Positions 27,556 through 35,797 of a DNA stretch of 41,184 nucleotides are shown here, piece after piece. Under the pieces are notes generated by a model. That model did no database searches. It saw only the letters and a program-made list of their open reading frames with translations, and was not told where the DNA came from. The stretch's first letter is position 1, and each line of letters begins with the position of its first letter. The position numbers and the translations under genes are program-made. Where the stretch lies: the NCBI GenBank assembly GCA_021286935.1, contig JAJTBI010000019.1, positions 1-41,184 on the forward strand, read 5' to 3'. This DNA is from Geobacteraceae bacterium. GTDB taxonomy: Bacteria > Desulfobacterota > Desulfuromonadia > Geobacterales > Pseudopelobacteraceae.

Positions 27556-27864
27556 CTACTTTGCAAACAGTGCAGCCCGCCCAGTTGCCTCATGAGCTGC
27601 AATCAGACCGGCCAGCCGTACTATCTCCAACACCTCCGGATGCCGCAGAGAGTAGTAGATTTTCAGGCCATCCTTGCGCTGGTTAAGGATGCCGCTCTTC
27701 AGCATGGTCTGCAGATGGCGGGAGGTGTTGGACTGTTCATGCCCGATGGCCGGGAAGATCTCACAGACACAATGCTCACCATCCCGCAGCAGTTCAATGA
27801 TCCGTAGGCGGGTCGGCTGCGAGATCGCCTTCAGGACTTCAGCGCTGTACTCCAGGGTATTCAT
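27556..27864 (-). CDS. arsR: ArsR/SmtB-family metal-responsive repressor
   Basis: The 102-residue winged-helix protein has the family opening EVLKAISQPTRLRIIELL and the recognition helix segment QSNTSRHLQTMLKSGIL. A CVC pair (Cys32, Cys34 from this start) in helix 3 matches the ELCVCD metal-box position of ArsR/CadC proteins that sense As(III), Cd or Pb. A GTG three codons upstream (27873) overlaps the rhodanese stop and is an alternative start. The gene is fifth in the operon, and the inverted repeat at the operon promoter (30543-30564) is a likely target for autoregulation. Confidence 0.9.
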   Translation of the reverse strand: MNTLEYSAEVLKAISQPTRLRIIELLRDGEHCVCEIFPAIGHEQSNTSRHLQTMLKSGILNQRKDGLKIYYSLRHPEVLEIVRLAGLIAAHEATGRAALFAK

Positions 27865-27869
27865 TATGC

Positions 27870-28337
27870 TCACTTCTTTCCAGCCGGAACCAAACCGGCA
27901 TCTTCCATAAATTCTTTGGCAGTATCTCCCCGCAGGTTTGCAGCCAGACCGGTCAGCCCGTCGGTCAGGTAGCGTGCATTATAGCCTTTGGTCCGCAGAT
28001 AGGCCATGGCAATCGAGGAACGGTCCTTGTGGGGACAGGCCGTGACGATGATCTTGTCTTTGGGTAGCTCGGCAAGACGTTTGGGCAGCTCATTCAGCGG
28101 GATAAACAGGCCAAAGCCCATCCGCCAGGCCTTGGTTTCTTCAGGAAAACGGATATCCACCAGCACCGCCTTTTTCTCTTCAATCAGTTTCAGCAACTTC
28201 TTGCTGTCGGTCTTCATGTCAGCACGGGTATCGTAATCAAATTTGGTTAAAAACGTATCAAAGGCATCTTCAGCAGCAAAAACCGGCAGAGCAGAAAGAC
28301 CAACTAAAAGCAGGAAAAAAATGATGGTTCGTAGCAT
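27870..28337 (-). CDS. Exported rhodanese-like protein
   Basis: ATG 28337 is chosen behind AAAGGAG; it gives a signal peptide (RTIIFFLLLVGLSALPVFA) on a 155-residue protein. A rhodanese domain follows: AVLVDIRFPEE and the active-site loop ACPHKDRSS with Cys101, then YLRTKGYNARYLTDGLTGL. Rhodaneses transfer sulfane sulfur or act as thiol/arsenate-type phosphatase relatives. The intact cysteine loop suggests it is active, probably in the periplasm. It lies between the DUF4405 gene (24 bases) and arsR. Confidence 0.87.
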   Translation of the reverse strand: MLRTIIFFLLLVGLSALPVFAAEDAFDTFLTKFDYDTRADMKTDSKKLLKLIEEKKAVLVDIRFPEETKAWRMGFGLFIPLNELPKRLAELPKDKIIVTACPHKDRSSIAMAYLRTKGYNARYLTDGLTGLAANLRGDTAKEFMEDAGLVPAGKK

Positions 28338-28361
28338 GAAATATCTCCTTTGCAGCACGGC

Positions 28362-29324
28362 TTAAGGCAACCGTTTTTCACCAACAAAAATCAGCTTCAA
28401 AATCTCAATCGGCAGTTCACCACGTTCCTCAGCGATCTTTTTCAGAGTATCATCAGGTGTTACGCTGATCTTACGTGCTGCAAGCTTTTTGATAATTGCC
28501 GCCTGATCAAGATGGAACTCCAGACAGATAGCAGCCAGTGTCTTGCGCCCTACTCCCTTGCCTTCAAACTGCTGTTGCACCTGCTCAGAGGTCCAGAGCT
28601 GCGCTGTTGGCGTCTGCTTTGCTTCAGCCGGAATGACTGGTGATACCGGCGAAGGCTGCTGCAAAACAGGAACAGCAGGCGTTTGGGCTGATGTTTTCCC
28701 TTCCAGATGCTTCAGCAATTTATAGATCGCTGCCGGCGATTTACCATTGTTCCTTGAGATATCAAGCAACTTCTGATCAGGCCCGCTAACCGCAATCCCC
28801 TGTTTCTTAAGCTCTGCCAATGCTGGTTCCAATTCAATATCAGTTTTTTGTAAAAAGTTTTTAAGTGGCAGCAGCTCGGCATGGCTGATAATCGGTTCAT
28901 CATCGGGGCCTTTGACCCACGAATCCTTGATCCAGTCGTTAAACTCAAGGACATAGCTGAGTGGAGGGGTTTTATAGATGCCACCCACCGTGCAAAACAG
29001 GGTGATCACAGCTGCCACCGCCAGCTCTACCTTCAAAGCTACTGTTTTTTTCACCTTATCCTGAAAGTAACTGACCAGTGCTCGCCAGTTCAGCCAGGTA
29101 TGCCACAGACCGGCCAGGGAGAATAACAGGCTGGTGGTGATATGCATGTCACCCCACTGCGACTTGCTGATCCCCCAGAAGGTCCAGTCCAGCCAGTAGG
29201 CAACCCTGCCCTGGGGAGTAATGAACAGGATAATGCCTGATACCGTCATGATTAAAAAACTTAGTGCGGTCAAGAGCGAGATAAATCCCCTCAGGTGCAG
29301 GCTTTGTTTCTGTTGGCTACACAT
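28362..29324 (-). CDS. DUF4405 membrane heme-type protein with duplicated helical domain
   Basis: The 320-residue product has three hydrophobic helices in its first 117 residues, with histidines in MHITTSLLFSLAGLWHTW that could ligate heme, as in DUF4405/cytochrome b-like proteins. The soluble remainder has two related helical units: about residues 167-205 (LKKQGIAVSGPDQKLLDIS...SPAAIYKLL) and 273-312 (LAARKISVTPDDTLKKIAEE...LPIEILKLI), separated by a proline-rich linker. Such units often follow membrane redox domains. The ATG overlaps the stop of the glutaredoxin-like gene by one base. A role passing electrons to the exported rhodanese or thiol system is only an inference. Confidence 0.78.
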   Translation of the reverse strand: MCSQQKQSLHLRGFISLLTALSFLIMTVSGIILFITPQGRVAYWLDWTFWGISKSQWGDMHITTSLLFSLAGLWHTWLNWRALVSYFQDKVKKTVALKVELAVAAVITLFCTVGGIYKTPPLSYVLEFNDWIKDSWVKGPDDEPIISHAELLPLKNFLQKTDIELEPALAELKKQGIAVSGPDQKLLDISRNNGKSPAAIYKLLKHLEGKTSAQTPAVPVLQQPSPVSPVIPAEAKQTPTAQLWTSEQVQQQFEGKGVGRKTLAAICLEFHLDQAAIIKKLAARKISVTPDDTLKKIAEERGELPIEILKLIFVGEKRLP

Positions 29325-29551
29325 CAGAGCATCCCCACAATCTCTTCCGGTGTAGCCAGTTTACCGGAGAACAGCACCTTGCCATCCTTTACCAGGGCCG
29401 GAGTACTCATCACCCCGTACTTCATGATGGTGGGGATATCCTCCACCTTGACGATCTCAGCCTCTTTGCCGGAAAGCTCTACTGCCTTTTTCACATTTTC
29501 AAACAGGCTCTTGCATTTGGCACAACCGGTGCCCAGCACTTCAAGTTTCAT
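29324..29551 (-). CDS. TM0996/MTH895-type glutaredoxin-like protein
   Basis: The 75-residue mini-thioredoxin has the active site GCAKC (Cys10, Cys13) and the cis-proline segment STPALVKDG. It lacks a signal peptide, so it is cytosolic. This family (redox-active disulfide protein 2) is often found beside DUF318 permeases and ArsR regulators, as here. It starts 13 bases after the permease stop and overlaps the DUF4405 gene by one base. Confidence 0.9.
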   Translation of the reverse strand: MKLEVLGTGCAKCKSLFENVKKAVELSGKEAEIVKVEDIPTIMKYGVMSTPALVKDGKVLFSGKLATPEEIVGML

Positions 29552-29564
29552 GGTTCAGACTCCT

Positions 29565-30512
29565 TTACAGTATGATGTTGAACAGATAGCCGACAGCGAC
29601 AATTGCAACCGCCACAATACCAAAGAAGGTAAGCAGCAGTCTTCGTTTGAGCACATTACTGAGGATGATCGCCTCCGGCAGTGACAGGGCCGTGACTGCC
29701 ATCATAAAGGCCAGTACCGTACCGATCGCCATCCCCTTTTGGGTCAATGCCGACACAATCGGGATCACCCCGGCTGCGTTGCTGTACAACGGGACACCCA
29801 GGGCAACGGCAATCGGAACCGCAAAGGGGTTGTCACGCCCGGCCCATTTGGCCAGGAAGTCCTGGGGCACATAGCCGTGGATAAAGGCTCCCAGCCCGAC
29901 CCCGATCACCACATAGGGCCAGATCTTTTTCAGCAGGTCACGGGTGTAGTCACGGGCATAGACCAGCTTATCACGGAAGGTCAGCTCCTCAATCTCCTGC
30001 TGCCCCACCTGCATCTCCCAAACATAGTCCTGGACATATTTCTCCATCTTCAACCTGCCGATCACAATCCCAGCCACAATTGCCACCAGCAGGCCGGTGC
30101 CGATGTAGATCAGGGCGATCTTCCAACCGAACATGCCCCACAGCATGATCAGGGCCACCTCATTAACCATGGGCGAGGAGACCAGAAATGAGAAGGTCAC
30201 CCCCAGCGGCACACCGGATTCTACAAAGCCGATAAAGAGCGGCACTGCCGAGCATGAACAGAATGGCGTCACAATCCCCAGCAGGGCTGCCATGACGTTG
30301 CCGATATATTCGCGGTTATGGGAAAGGATCCGTTTGGTGCGTTCCGGCGGAAATGATGAGCGGATGATGGCCACCACAAAGATGATGGTGGTCAACAGCA
30401 GGAAGATCTTGATGGTGTCATAGATAAAAAAATCAAGGGCCTCACCGCCATGGCTGCCAGGCTTGAGACCAATAAGTGAGAAAGCAACGTAATCGGCAAA
30501 CTGCTTAAGCAT
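29565..30512 (-). CDS. DUF318/ArsP-like permease
   Basis: ATG 30512 gives a 315-residue protein with eight or so membrane segments; the frame extends 15 codons further upstream across the operator region. The key motif VTPFCSCSAVPLFIGF carries the cysteine pair typical of the DUF318 (PF03773) family. A second half repeats the pattern as ALGVPLYSNAAGVIPIV. Known members export trivalent organoarsenicals (ArsP) or protect against zinc and copper. With ArsR, a glutaredoxin-like protein and a CDF exporter downstream, a metal or metalloid export role is likely. The substrate is not determined. Confidence 0.88.
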   Translation of the reverse strand: MLKQFADYVAFSLIGLKPGSHGGEALDFFIYDTIKIFLLLTTIIFVVAIIRSSFPPERTKRILSHNREYIGNVMAALLGIVTPFCSCSAVPLFIGFVESGVPLGVTFSFLVSSPMVNEVALIMLWGMFGWKIALIYIGTGLLVAIVAGIVIGRLKMEKYVQDYVWEMQVGQQEIEELTFRDKLVYARDYTRDLLKKIWPYVVIGVGLGAFIHGYVPQDFLAKWAGRDNPFAVPIAVALGVPLYSNAAGVIPIVSALTQKGMAIGTVLAFMMAVTALSLPEAIILSNVLKRRLLLTFFGIVAVAIVAVGYLFNIIL

Positions 30513-30542
30513 CGGAGACCCCGTATTGTGACACTCAGACAA

Positions 30543-30587
30543 TATATGACTAAACAATCATATAGTCAAACACTGGTAGCCCGTCAA
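30543..30587 (-). promoter_or_regulatory. Promoter and ArsR-type operator of the permease operon
   Basis: On the minus strand TTGACG (30582-30587) and TATATG (30559-30564) are 17 bases apart. The inverted repeat TATATGA-N8-TCATATA (30543-30549 and 30558-30564) overlaps the -10, with a nested TGACTA/TAGTCA pair (30547-30552 and 30563-30568). An AT-rich imperfect dyad over the -10 is what ArsR/SmtB repressors bind. Confidence 0.6.
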
Positions 30588-30604
30588 CTTTTTTGTTTCA
30601 CTAC

Positions 30605-31036
30605 TCACTCTGCCATATGAATTTCATCCCCCGGCTTAATAACGCCCGGTCTGATCACCTTGGCAAAGATCCCCTCTTTAGGCATGACACAGTCACCGGC
30701 CTGATGGAAGATGGCACAGCGGGTGTGGCACTCCTTGCCGATCTGGGTCACTTCCAGCAGGGTTTCACCGATCTGCAGGCAGCTGCCGATCGGTAGGGAG
30801 ACCAGCTCAACCCCGCTGGTGGTGATGTTCTCGGCAAAGTCACCGGTGGTGACATCCAGCCCAAGAGCTCGCATCTTGTTGATGCTCTCCTGAGCCAGCA
30901 GACTTATCTGACGGTGCCAGTCACCGGCATGGGCATCTCGCACAATACCGTGGTCCACCCGCAGCTCAACCGACGCCACCGGTTTCTTGCGCTCACCTTT
31001 TTTTTCGCTGATGCAGACTGCAATCACTTCTGGCAT
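30605..31036 (-). CDS. MOSC-domain protein
   Basis: The 143-residue single-domain MOSC protein has the segment GIVRDAHAGDWHRQISLL, the family's ENI motif in TGDFAENITTSG, and the predicted cysteine ligand in GKECHTRCAIF. MOSC domains occur in Moco sulfurases and mARC-type enzymes and handle molybdenum cofactor or sulfur. Stand-alone copies are frequent in Mo-cofactor operons. It starts four bases after moaA ends and closes this operon. Confidence 0.87.
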   Translation of the reverse strand: MPEVIAVCISEKKGERKKPVASVELRVDHGIVRDAHAGDWHRQISLLAQESINKMRALGLDVTTGDFAENITTSGVELVSLPIGSCLQIGETLLEVTQIGKECHTRCAIFHQAGDCVMPKEGIFAKVIRPGVIKPGDEIHMAE

Positions 31037-31040
31037 TGTT

Positions 31041-32021
31041 CTACCCTCCTACCTGGGCCATACTGAAGTTACTATGCTCATACTCGCCACACCGGATACC
31101 GTGACCTTCAGGCTTTGATGCCACGATCCGCTGCAGGGCACCAGATAATGCCTGACCATTCCTAGGACGTAAAAATGGCAGTAGATCTGTTTTCCGATCA
31201 CTGAACAGGCAGCCCTTGGCCTGCCCCCGTGCCGTAACCCGAATCCGGTTGCAGTCAACACAGAAATGGCTGGAAACTGCGGTAATAATGCCGATACTGC
31301 CTGCTGCGTCTGGAATGCGATAATCCTGCGATGGCCCGGCAAAATCCCCCTTGTTGACCGGTTCCAACGGATACTGTCCCCTGATCCGCTGCAGCACCTT
31401 TTCGCCAGAAAAACAGAGCCGTTGCCAGCCATCTTCCTTGACCACCGGCATATACTCAATAAAACGCACAGAACAGCCCCTGCTGCGGGTCAGTTCGGCA
31501 AAATCAAGGATCTCTCCATCATTGATCCCCCGCATGATGACCACATTGATCTTGGGAGGAGGAAAACCAGCCGCCACCGCAGCATCAAGCCCGGCCAGCA
31601 CCTTGCGTAGATCTCCGCCACGGGTAATCTCCTGGAAGCGTTGAGGATTCAGGGAATCAAGGCTAACATTCAGACGCTGTACACCGGTCTGATACAGATC
31701 AGCTGCCATCTCTTCCAGCAGCAGACCATTGGTGGTCAGGGCCAGATGACACAGGCCGGGAATGGCTGACAGCCTTGCCAGAAAACCGACCAGACCGGAC
31801 CGCACCGTTGGTTCACCGCCGGTTATCCGGATCTTCTCGATCCCCAGACCAACCGCGCACTCGGCAATCATCTGCAGTTCTTCAAAGGAGAGGATCCCGC
31901 TATGGCCGACATCGGGCACCCCCTCGCGGGGCATACAGTAGAAACAACGCAGGTTACAGCGGTCAGTCACGGACAGACGCAGGTAGTTGATCCTTCGGCC
32001 GTGGGTATCCTTCAATCCCAT
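31041..32021 (-). CDS. moaA: GTP 3',8-cyclase
   Basis: The 326-residue radical SAM enzyme rearranges GTP to the precursor of cyclic pyranopterin monophosphate. It has the N-terminal cluster CxxxCxxC (Cys22, Cys26, Cys29 in CNLRCFYC), RITGGEPTVR, and the C-terminal second cluster region FCVDCNRIRVT...GCLF. It ends in Gly-Gly, the tail needed for GTP binding. The start overlaps the end of the mobB-moeA fusion by 10 bases. Confidence 0.95.
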   Translation of the reverse strand: MGLKDTHGRRINYLRLSVTDRCNLRCFYCMPREGVPDVGHSGILSFEELQMIAECAVGLGIEKIRITGGEPTVRSGLVGFLARLSAIPGLCHLALTTNGLLLEEMAADLYQTGVQRLNVSLDSLNPQRFQEITRGGDLRKVLAGLDAAVAAGFPPPKINVVIMRGINDGEILDFAELTRSRGCSVRFIEYMPVVKEDGWQRLCFSGEKVLQRIRGQYPLEPVNKGDFAGPSQDYRIPDAAGSIGIITAVSSHFCVDCNRIRVTARGQAKGCLFSDRKTDLLPFLRPRNGQALSGALQRIVASKPEGHGIRCGEYEHSNFSMAQVGG

Positions 32022-33784
32022 GGGCTTACCGCCTGCATGCCAACGGTGGTATCCAGCACCAGCACCGTCACCGTATCGCCCGACTGATAGCTGCTTTCCG
32101 GTGCCAGCAGGGCCAGACCAGATGCCAGGGTCAGCGAGCTGATCCGTCCGGAACTCTGATTGCCGGTAAGGGACACGTTCCAGCCCTGTGACGTACTGTC
32201 CAGCATAGCACCGACAAAATGGGGACGTGCCCCCTTGTTACGGGCCGGCTCGGTCAGGGTCGCCTGGACAGAGGGCCTGAAAACCTGCAGCCTGCCGATC
32301 CCCTTCAGCAGCATCGGCCTGACAAACAGCTCAAAGATCACCATGGCTGCCACCGGATTGCCGGGTAGCGAAAAGACCGGTTTGCCCTGCAGCAACCCCA
32401 TACCGAACGGTTTACCCGGCTTGATATTGACCCCGTCAAACAGCATGCTGCCCCCCAGTTCCAGCAGGGCTGGTTTAACGTAGTCATGGTCGCCGGCTGA
32501 GGCACCGCCAGTCACCAGCACCAGATCAGCAGACAGGCAGGCCCGTAACCGCTCACAGGTAATCTCCGGTTGATCCTCGGCAATCCCCATCAGCAGCGGC
32601 TCGGCACCGGCCTCCTGTACCTGGGCTGCCAAGGCGTTACTATTGCAGTTGATGATCATCCCCGGTCTGCGCTCCGAGCCAGGCTCCAACAGTTCATCGC
32701 CGGTGGCCAGAATCGCCACCCGTAACGGCGCAAAAACCGGCACCGTGCTGAGGTTCATGGCTGACAACAGGGCTATTTCCTGAAAGCGCAGCAGCGTTCC
32801 CGCTGCAACCGCCCGTTGTCCCTGTTGCAAATCCTCACCGGCACGGCGGATGTTATCCCCGATTGTAAACGGCTTATCAAACTGCAGCAGGCCATCGGTC
32901 ACCTGAAGATTTTCCAGCGGCACCACCGTGTCACAGCCAGGCGGGATCGGCGCACCGGTCATGATTCTGATCGCCGTACCGGCAGCAACCGGTTCCAGCC
33001 TGGATTGACCGGCTGGCAGAAACCCGACCTCCCGCAGCTCTTGCTGAGCAGCATCAGCAGCGCAGAAGGCATAGCCATCCATGGCAGAATAATCACAGGG
33101 GGGAATGGCAAAACCAGCAATCTGGTCTTCGGCAAGCACCCGGCCCAGGGCATCCAGCAACGGCAGACGGCAGATGCCAGCCTGCAGCCCCTGCTCCAGT
33201 GTCATCTGAAAGGCCTGTTTAACAGAGATCAGCGGTTGTTTGCCCGGCAGTCCTTTGGACAGTTCGGTTGCAAGACTGTTCTGCATAACATGTTCCTCAA
33301 TAAAGGCGGCAACTTCAGCCGGGTTGTTCAGATCAAGCAACGGGACATCCAGCACAATCGGGACATCACTGGCCACTGCCAGTAGGGTTGGATCATGGTT
33401 CGTACCGCGACAGATCAACTCCCGGCCCAATGCTGCACGGTGCAGCTCTATCTTGGGCAGGTCGCTCTGTTTAAACCCTTCGGTCAGGATAATATCCAGA
33501 TCAGTGCCGCAGATCGCCAGCAGTTCCTCAACGGCTGGGGCCTGCTGATGCTGACGCACCAGTGCCAGTTTTTCATCAGAACAAATCAGCATGCTGTCAG
33601 CACCGGCTGAGGTCAGACGGTGGCTGTCTTTACCGGGACGATCAATCTCAAAACGATGGGCATCGTGCTTGATCGCCCCCACCCGGTAGCCACGAGCCTT
33701 CAGGATCGGAATCAGCTGCTCCAGCAGGGTGGTCTTGCCGGTGCCGGAATGGGCCACAAAGGAGATGACAACCGGTCTGCGCAT
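32012..33784 (-). CDS. MobB-MoeA fusion protein
   Basis: The 590-residue product joins two Mo-cofactor functions. Residues 1-170 are MobB-like: P-loop AHSGTGKTTLL (residues 11-21), GAIKHDAHRFEIDRPGKDS and the TEGFK motif. Residues about 185-590 are MoeA: PPCDYSAMDGYAF, MTGAPIPPGCDTVV, the molybdopterin-site VTGGASAGDHDYV and FSLPGNPVAAMV. MoeA inserts molybdate into adenylylated molybdopterin, and MobB is a GTPase adapter for MobA. Either order of fusion is known elsewhere. It overlaps moaA downstream by 10 bases and mobA upstream by one base (TAATG). Confidence 0.93.
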   Translation of the reverse strand: MRRPVVISFVAHSGTGKTTLLEQLIPILKARGYRVGAIKHDAHRFEIDRPGKDSHRLTSAGADSMLICSDEKLALVRQHQQAPAVEELLAICGTDLDIILTEGFKQSDLPKIELHRAALGRELICRGTNHDPTLLAVASDVPIVLDVPLLDLNNPAEVAAFIEEHVMQNSLATELSKGLPGKQPLISVKQAFQMTLEQGLQAGICRLPLLDALGRVLAEDQIAGFAIPPCDYSAMDGYAFCAADAAQQELREVGFLPAGQSRLEPVAAGTAIRIMTGAPIPPGCDTVVPLENLQVTDGLLQFDKPFTIGDNIRRAGEDLQQGQRAVAAGTLLRFQEIALLSAMNLSTVPVFAPLRVAILATGDELLEPGSERRPGMIINCNSNALAAQVQEAGAEPLLMGIAEDQPEITCERLRACLSADLVLVTGGASAGDHDYVKPALLELGGSMLFDGVNIKPGKPFGMGLLQGKPVFSLPGNPVAAMVIFELFVRPMLLKGIGRLQVFRPSVQATLTEPARNKGARPHFVGAMLDSTSQGWNVSLTGNQSSGRISSLTLASGLALLAPESSYQSGDTVTVLVLDTTVGMQAVSPWD

Positions 33785-34377
33785 TATGCTTCCTTTCGAC
33801 AGGCTGCATAGTCCTGGGGGGTATTGATATTCAACAATCCCCTGCCGCCAGGATCAACCTTCTTCACCTGTTCCTGGGGGATGGTCTTGACATTCAGGTG
33901 ATGCAAAACAGAGGTGATACGGTAGTTGCCGACCTCAAGCGCAGCTAACATGGTTGGCAGACAGGATTTGTAGTAGAGGGCAAACAGCGGTTCCAGTCCG
34001 TTGTCCGTAGCAGGAACAACGGCATCACAACCGCCTGCTTCGGCACAAATCAGACGGACCAGTTCAGGATCAGGAAAGGGAATATCACATGAAGAAACGA
34101 AAATCTGGCCAGTTTCAGCGTGCTGCAGGCCGGTATACAGACCGCCCAGAGAGCTACCGGGGTAGCTGTCCGGCAGCACCGGCAGACCGTACTGCTCAAA
34201 CCGCTCCGGTCGATCACCCACCAGCAACAGTTTTTTGAAACAGCCTTGCATTACCGTGATAATCCGCTCAATAACAGGCAGACCTTCGACCAGCAGGAAC
34301 GCCTTATCCTGCCCCATGCGACGACTCTTGCCACCCACCAGGATCACACCGGTTATGTCGTTACATTGGCTGATCAT
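33784..34377 (-). CDS. mobA: Molybdenum cofactor guanylyltransferase
   Basis: The 197-residue product attaches GMP to molybdopterin, giving the bis-MGD cofactor used by DMSO-reductase-family enzymes such as formate dehydrogenases. The nucleotidyltransferase motif GVILVGGKSRRMGQDKAFL is near the N-terminus, followed by GGLYTGL, FVSSCDIPF and INTPQDY at the C-terminus. ATG 34377 (after GGAG) puts the glycine loop at the normal distance from the N-terminus. The stop overlaps the next start (TAATG). Confidence 0.93.
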   Translation of the reverse strand: MISQCNDITGVILVGGKSRRMGQDKAFLLVEGLPVIERIITVMQGCFKKLLLVGDRPERFEQYGLPVLPDSYPGSSLGGLYTGLQHAETGQIFVSSCDIPFPDPELVRLICAEAGGCDAVVPATDNGLEPLFALYYKSCLPTMLAALEVGNYRITSVLHHLNVKTIPQEQVKKVDPGGRGLLNINTPQDYAACRKEA

Positions 34378-34440
34378 ACAAAAGTCGCTCCATAGCCGCA
34401 AAAGAGCACAAAGAAACAAAAGAAAAGGATTGTCGTCAGT

Positions 34441-34610
34441 AGTGTCCGGTCAGTTTTTAGTACTGACACGATTTTAAACTCCCCTCCTAATTTAGGAGGG
34501 GTTGGGGGTGGTAAGGTTTTTGACCTTAACTTGTTTTGATCTTTAAAACCGGAAAGTCAAAGGCAACCACCCCAAGCCCGTCCTTAAAGAAAGGAGAGGA
34601 ACTAAACACC
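34441..34610. repeat. Palindromic intergenic elements between mog and mobA
   Basis: Hairpin 1 pairs GTCAGT (34449-34454) with ACTGAC (34462-34467), with outer GTGTC/GACAC arms. Hairpin 2 is CCCCTCCTAA-T-TTAGGAGGGG (34481-34501), a perfect 10-bp stem. Downstream, TTGGGGGTGGT (34503-34513) is nearly the reverse complement of ACCACCCCAA (34566-34575), and a degraded mate of hairpin 2 follows near 34577-34600. The 280-base gap 34378-34657 holds no gene. The element splits the Mo operon and may reduce or restart transcription. Confidence 0.65.
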
Positions 34611-34657
34611 TGACTTTGCGATCCTTGCGTTCTTTCGCGGCAATAACTTTTCAGGAT

Positions 34658-35158
34658 TTACTGTTGACGTCCAATCCCATCACAGTCTTGCTTGTCACCC
34701 CGGATCTTACTGACGGCATGGGGTACTGCTGCCCAGACAAAGGCCAGGTTCTCAATCGCTCCACGGGGACTGCCGGGTAGGTTAATGATCAGACTCTGCT
34801 TGCGGATACCGGCCACCGCCCGGGACAGGATTGCCATGGGGGTGATCTTGAGGCTCTCGGCCCGCATCTGCTCGGCAAAACCGGGCAACAGTCGATCCAG
34901 CACCTGCAGGGTGGCCTCCGGAGTGACATCACGGGGGGAAACGCCAGTGCCGCCGGTGGTCAGGATCAATTCCGGCTGGTCGTGGTCAGCCCACTGACGC
35001 AGCGTCGCTGCAATCTGCTCCACCTCATCCGGTACGATTTTGGTGCAGACAATCTCCGCCCCCCGATCTGACAGCCACTGTTGCAGCAGCGGACCTCCCG
35101 TATCCTCCCGCTGACCACGGGAGCCTTTATCGCTAACCGTCAGGATTGCCGCCTTCAT
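34658..35158 (-). CDS. mog: Molybdopterin adenylyltransferase (Mog/MoaB family)
   Basis: The 166-residue enzyme adenylylates molybdopterin, preparing it for metal insertion by MoeA. Motifs are AILTVSDKGSRGQREDTGG at the N-terminus, the TTGGTGVSPRDVTPEAT signature and the INLPGSPRGA segment. Whether it is Mog or the near-identical MoaB type cannot be settled by eye. The ATG overlaps the moaC stop by four bases (ATGA). Confidence 0.92.
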   Translation of the reverse strand: MKAAILTVSDKGSRGQREDTGGPLLQQWLSDRGAEIVCTKIVPDEVEQIAATLRQWADHDQPELILTTGGTGVSPRDVTPEATLQVLDRLLPGFAEQMRAESLKITPMAILSRAVAGIRKQSLIINLPGSPRGAIENLAFVWAAVPHAVSKIRGDKQDCDGIGRQQ

Positions 35159-35637
35159 ACGCCAGCTTCCCGTTGATAGGTACCGCTCTTGCCACCTTCC
35201 TTGAACAGCAGCAGGGTTTCGGTGATGACAATTCCCTTGTCCTGACCTTTACACATATCATAGACCGTCAGCGCCGCCACCGAAGCGGCCACCATTGCCT
35301 CCATCTCCACCCCGGTCCGCTCAAAGGCCCGCACCGTGGCCTCAACCGCAATGCTGCCAGCCTCAAGATTCCAGTTAAACTCAATCCCCACCGCATGCAG
35401 GGCCAGAGGATGGGAAAGGGGAATCAGGTCCGGGGTCTTTTTAGCTGCCGCAATACCGGCCAACCTCGCCACACCCAGCACATCCCCCTTGGCCAGGGCA
35501 CCATCCACCACCAGCTGCAGTGTGGCAGGACTCATCTGCACCGTTGAGCGAGCTATGGCGGTCCGCAAGGTGGGCTGCTTGGCGCTGATATCCACCATGA
35601 TCGCCTGGCCTTTGCTGTCAAAATGATTGTATGACAT
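35155..35637 (-). CDS. moaC: Cyclic pyranopterin monophosphate synthase
   Basis: The 160-residue enzyme completes cPMP formation after MoaA. ATG 35637 is used because GGAGGA lies upstream and the length is then normal; the longer frame adds 31 codons across the promoter. Motifs are LIPLSHPLALHAVGIEF and the catalytic-region VEATVRAFERTGVEMEAM, then VAALTVYDMCKG. It is the first gene of the Mo-cofactor operon. Confidence 0.95.
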   Translation of the reverse strand: MSYNHFDSKGQAIMVDISAKQPTLRTAIARSTVQMSPATLQLVVDGALAKGDVLGVARLAGIAAAKKTPDLIPLSHPLALHAVGIEFNWNLEAGSIAVEATVRAFERTGVEMEAMVAASVAALTVYDMCKGQDKGIVITETLLLFKEGGKSGTYQREAGV

Positions 35638-35671
35638 CAGGTACAATCCTCCTCGTTCAGGGTAGGTACAT

Positions 35672-35700
35672 ATTATCTGTGTTACTTTGGCGCAGGTCAA
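35672..35700 (-). promoter_or_regulatory. Sigma-70-like promoter for moaC-mog
   Basis: On the minus strand TTGACC (35695-35700) and GATAAT (35672-35677) are 17 bases apart, about 30 bases upstream of the moaC ATG. The short leader has no room for a Moco riboswitch, and none was recognised. Confidence 0.55.
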
Positions 35701-35727
35701 ACAATCTAACCATGGTCCACAATATAG

Positions 35728-35759
35728 CAAAGAGGCCGGGATAACTCCCGGCCTCTTTG
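35728..35759. terminator. Terminator hairpin after the response-regulator gene
   Basis: CAAAGAGGCCGGGA (35728-35741) pairs perfectly with 35746-35759 around a TAAC loop. It lies 38 bases past the response-regulator stop (minus strand) and just upstream of the moaC promoter. Confidence 0.8.
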
Positions 35760-35797
35760 TACCTTCTCAGTGTATTCACAGCAGACTATCTGGAGAC

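Noticed and set aside
35638..35727. Molybdenum-cofactor riboswitch before moaC
   Set aside because: The predicted leader is about 30 bases, too short for the known aptamer, and no matching motif was seen.
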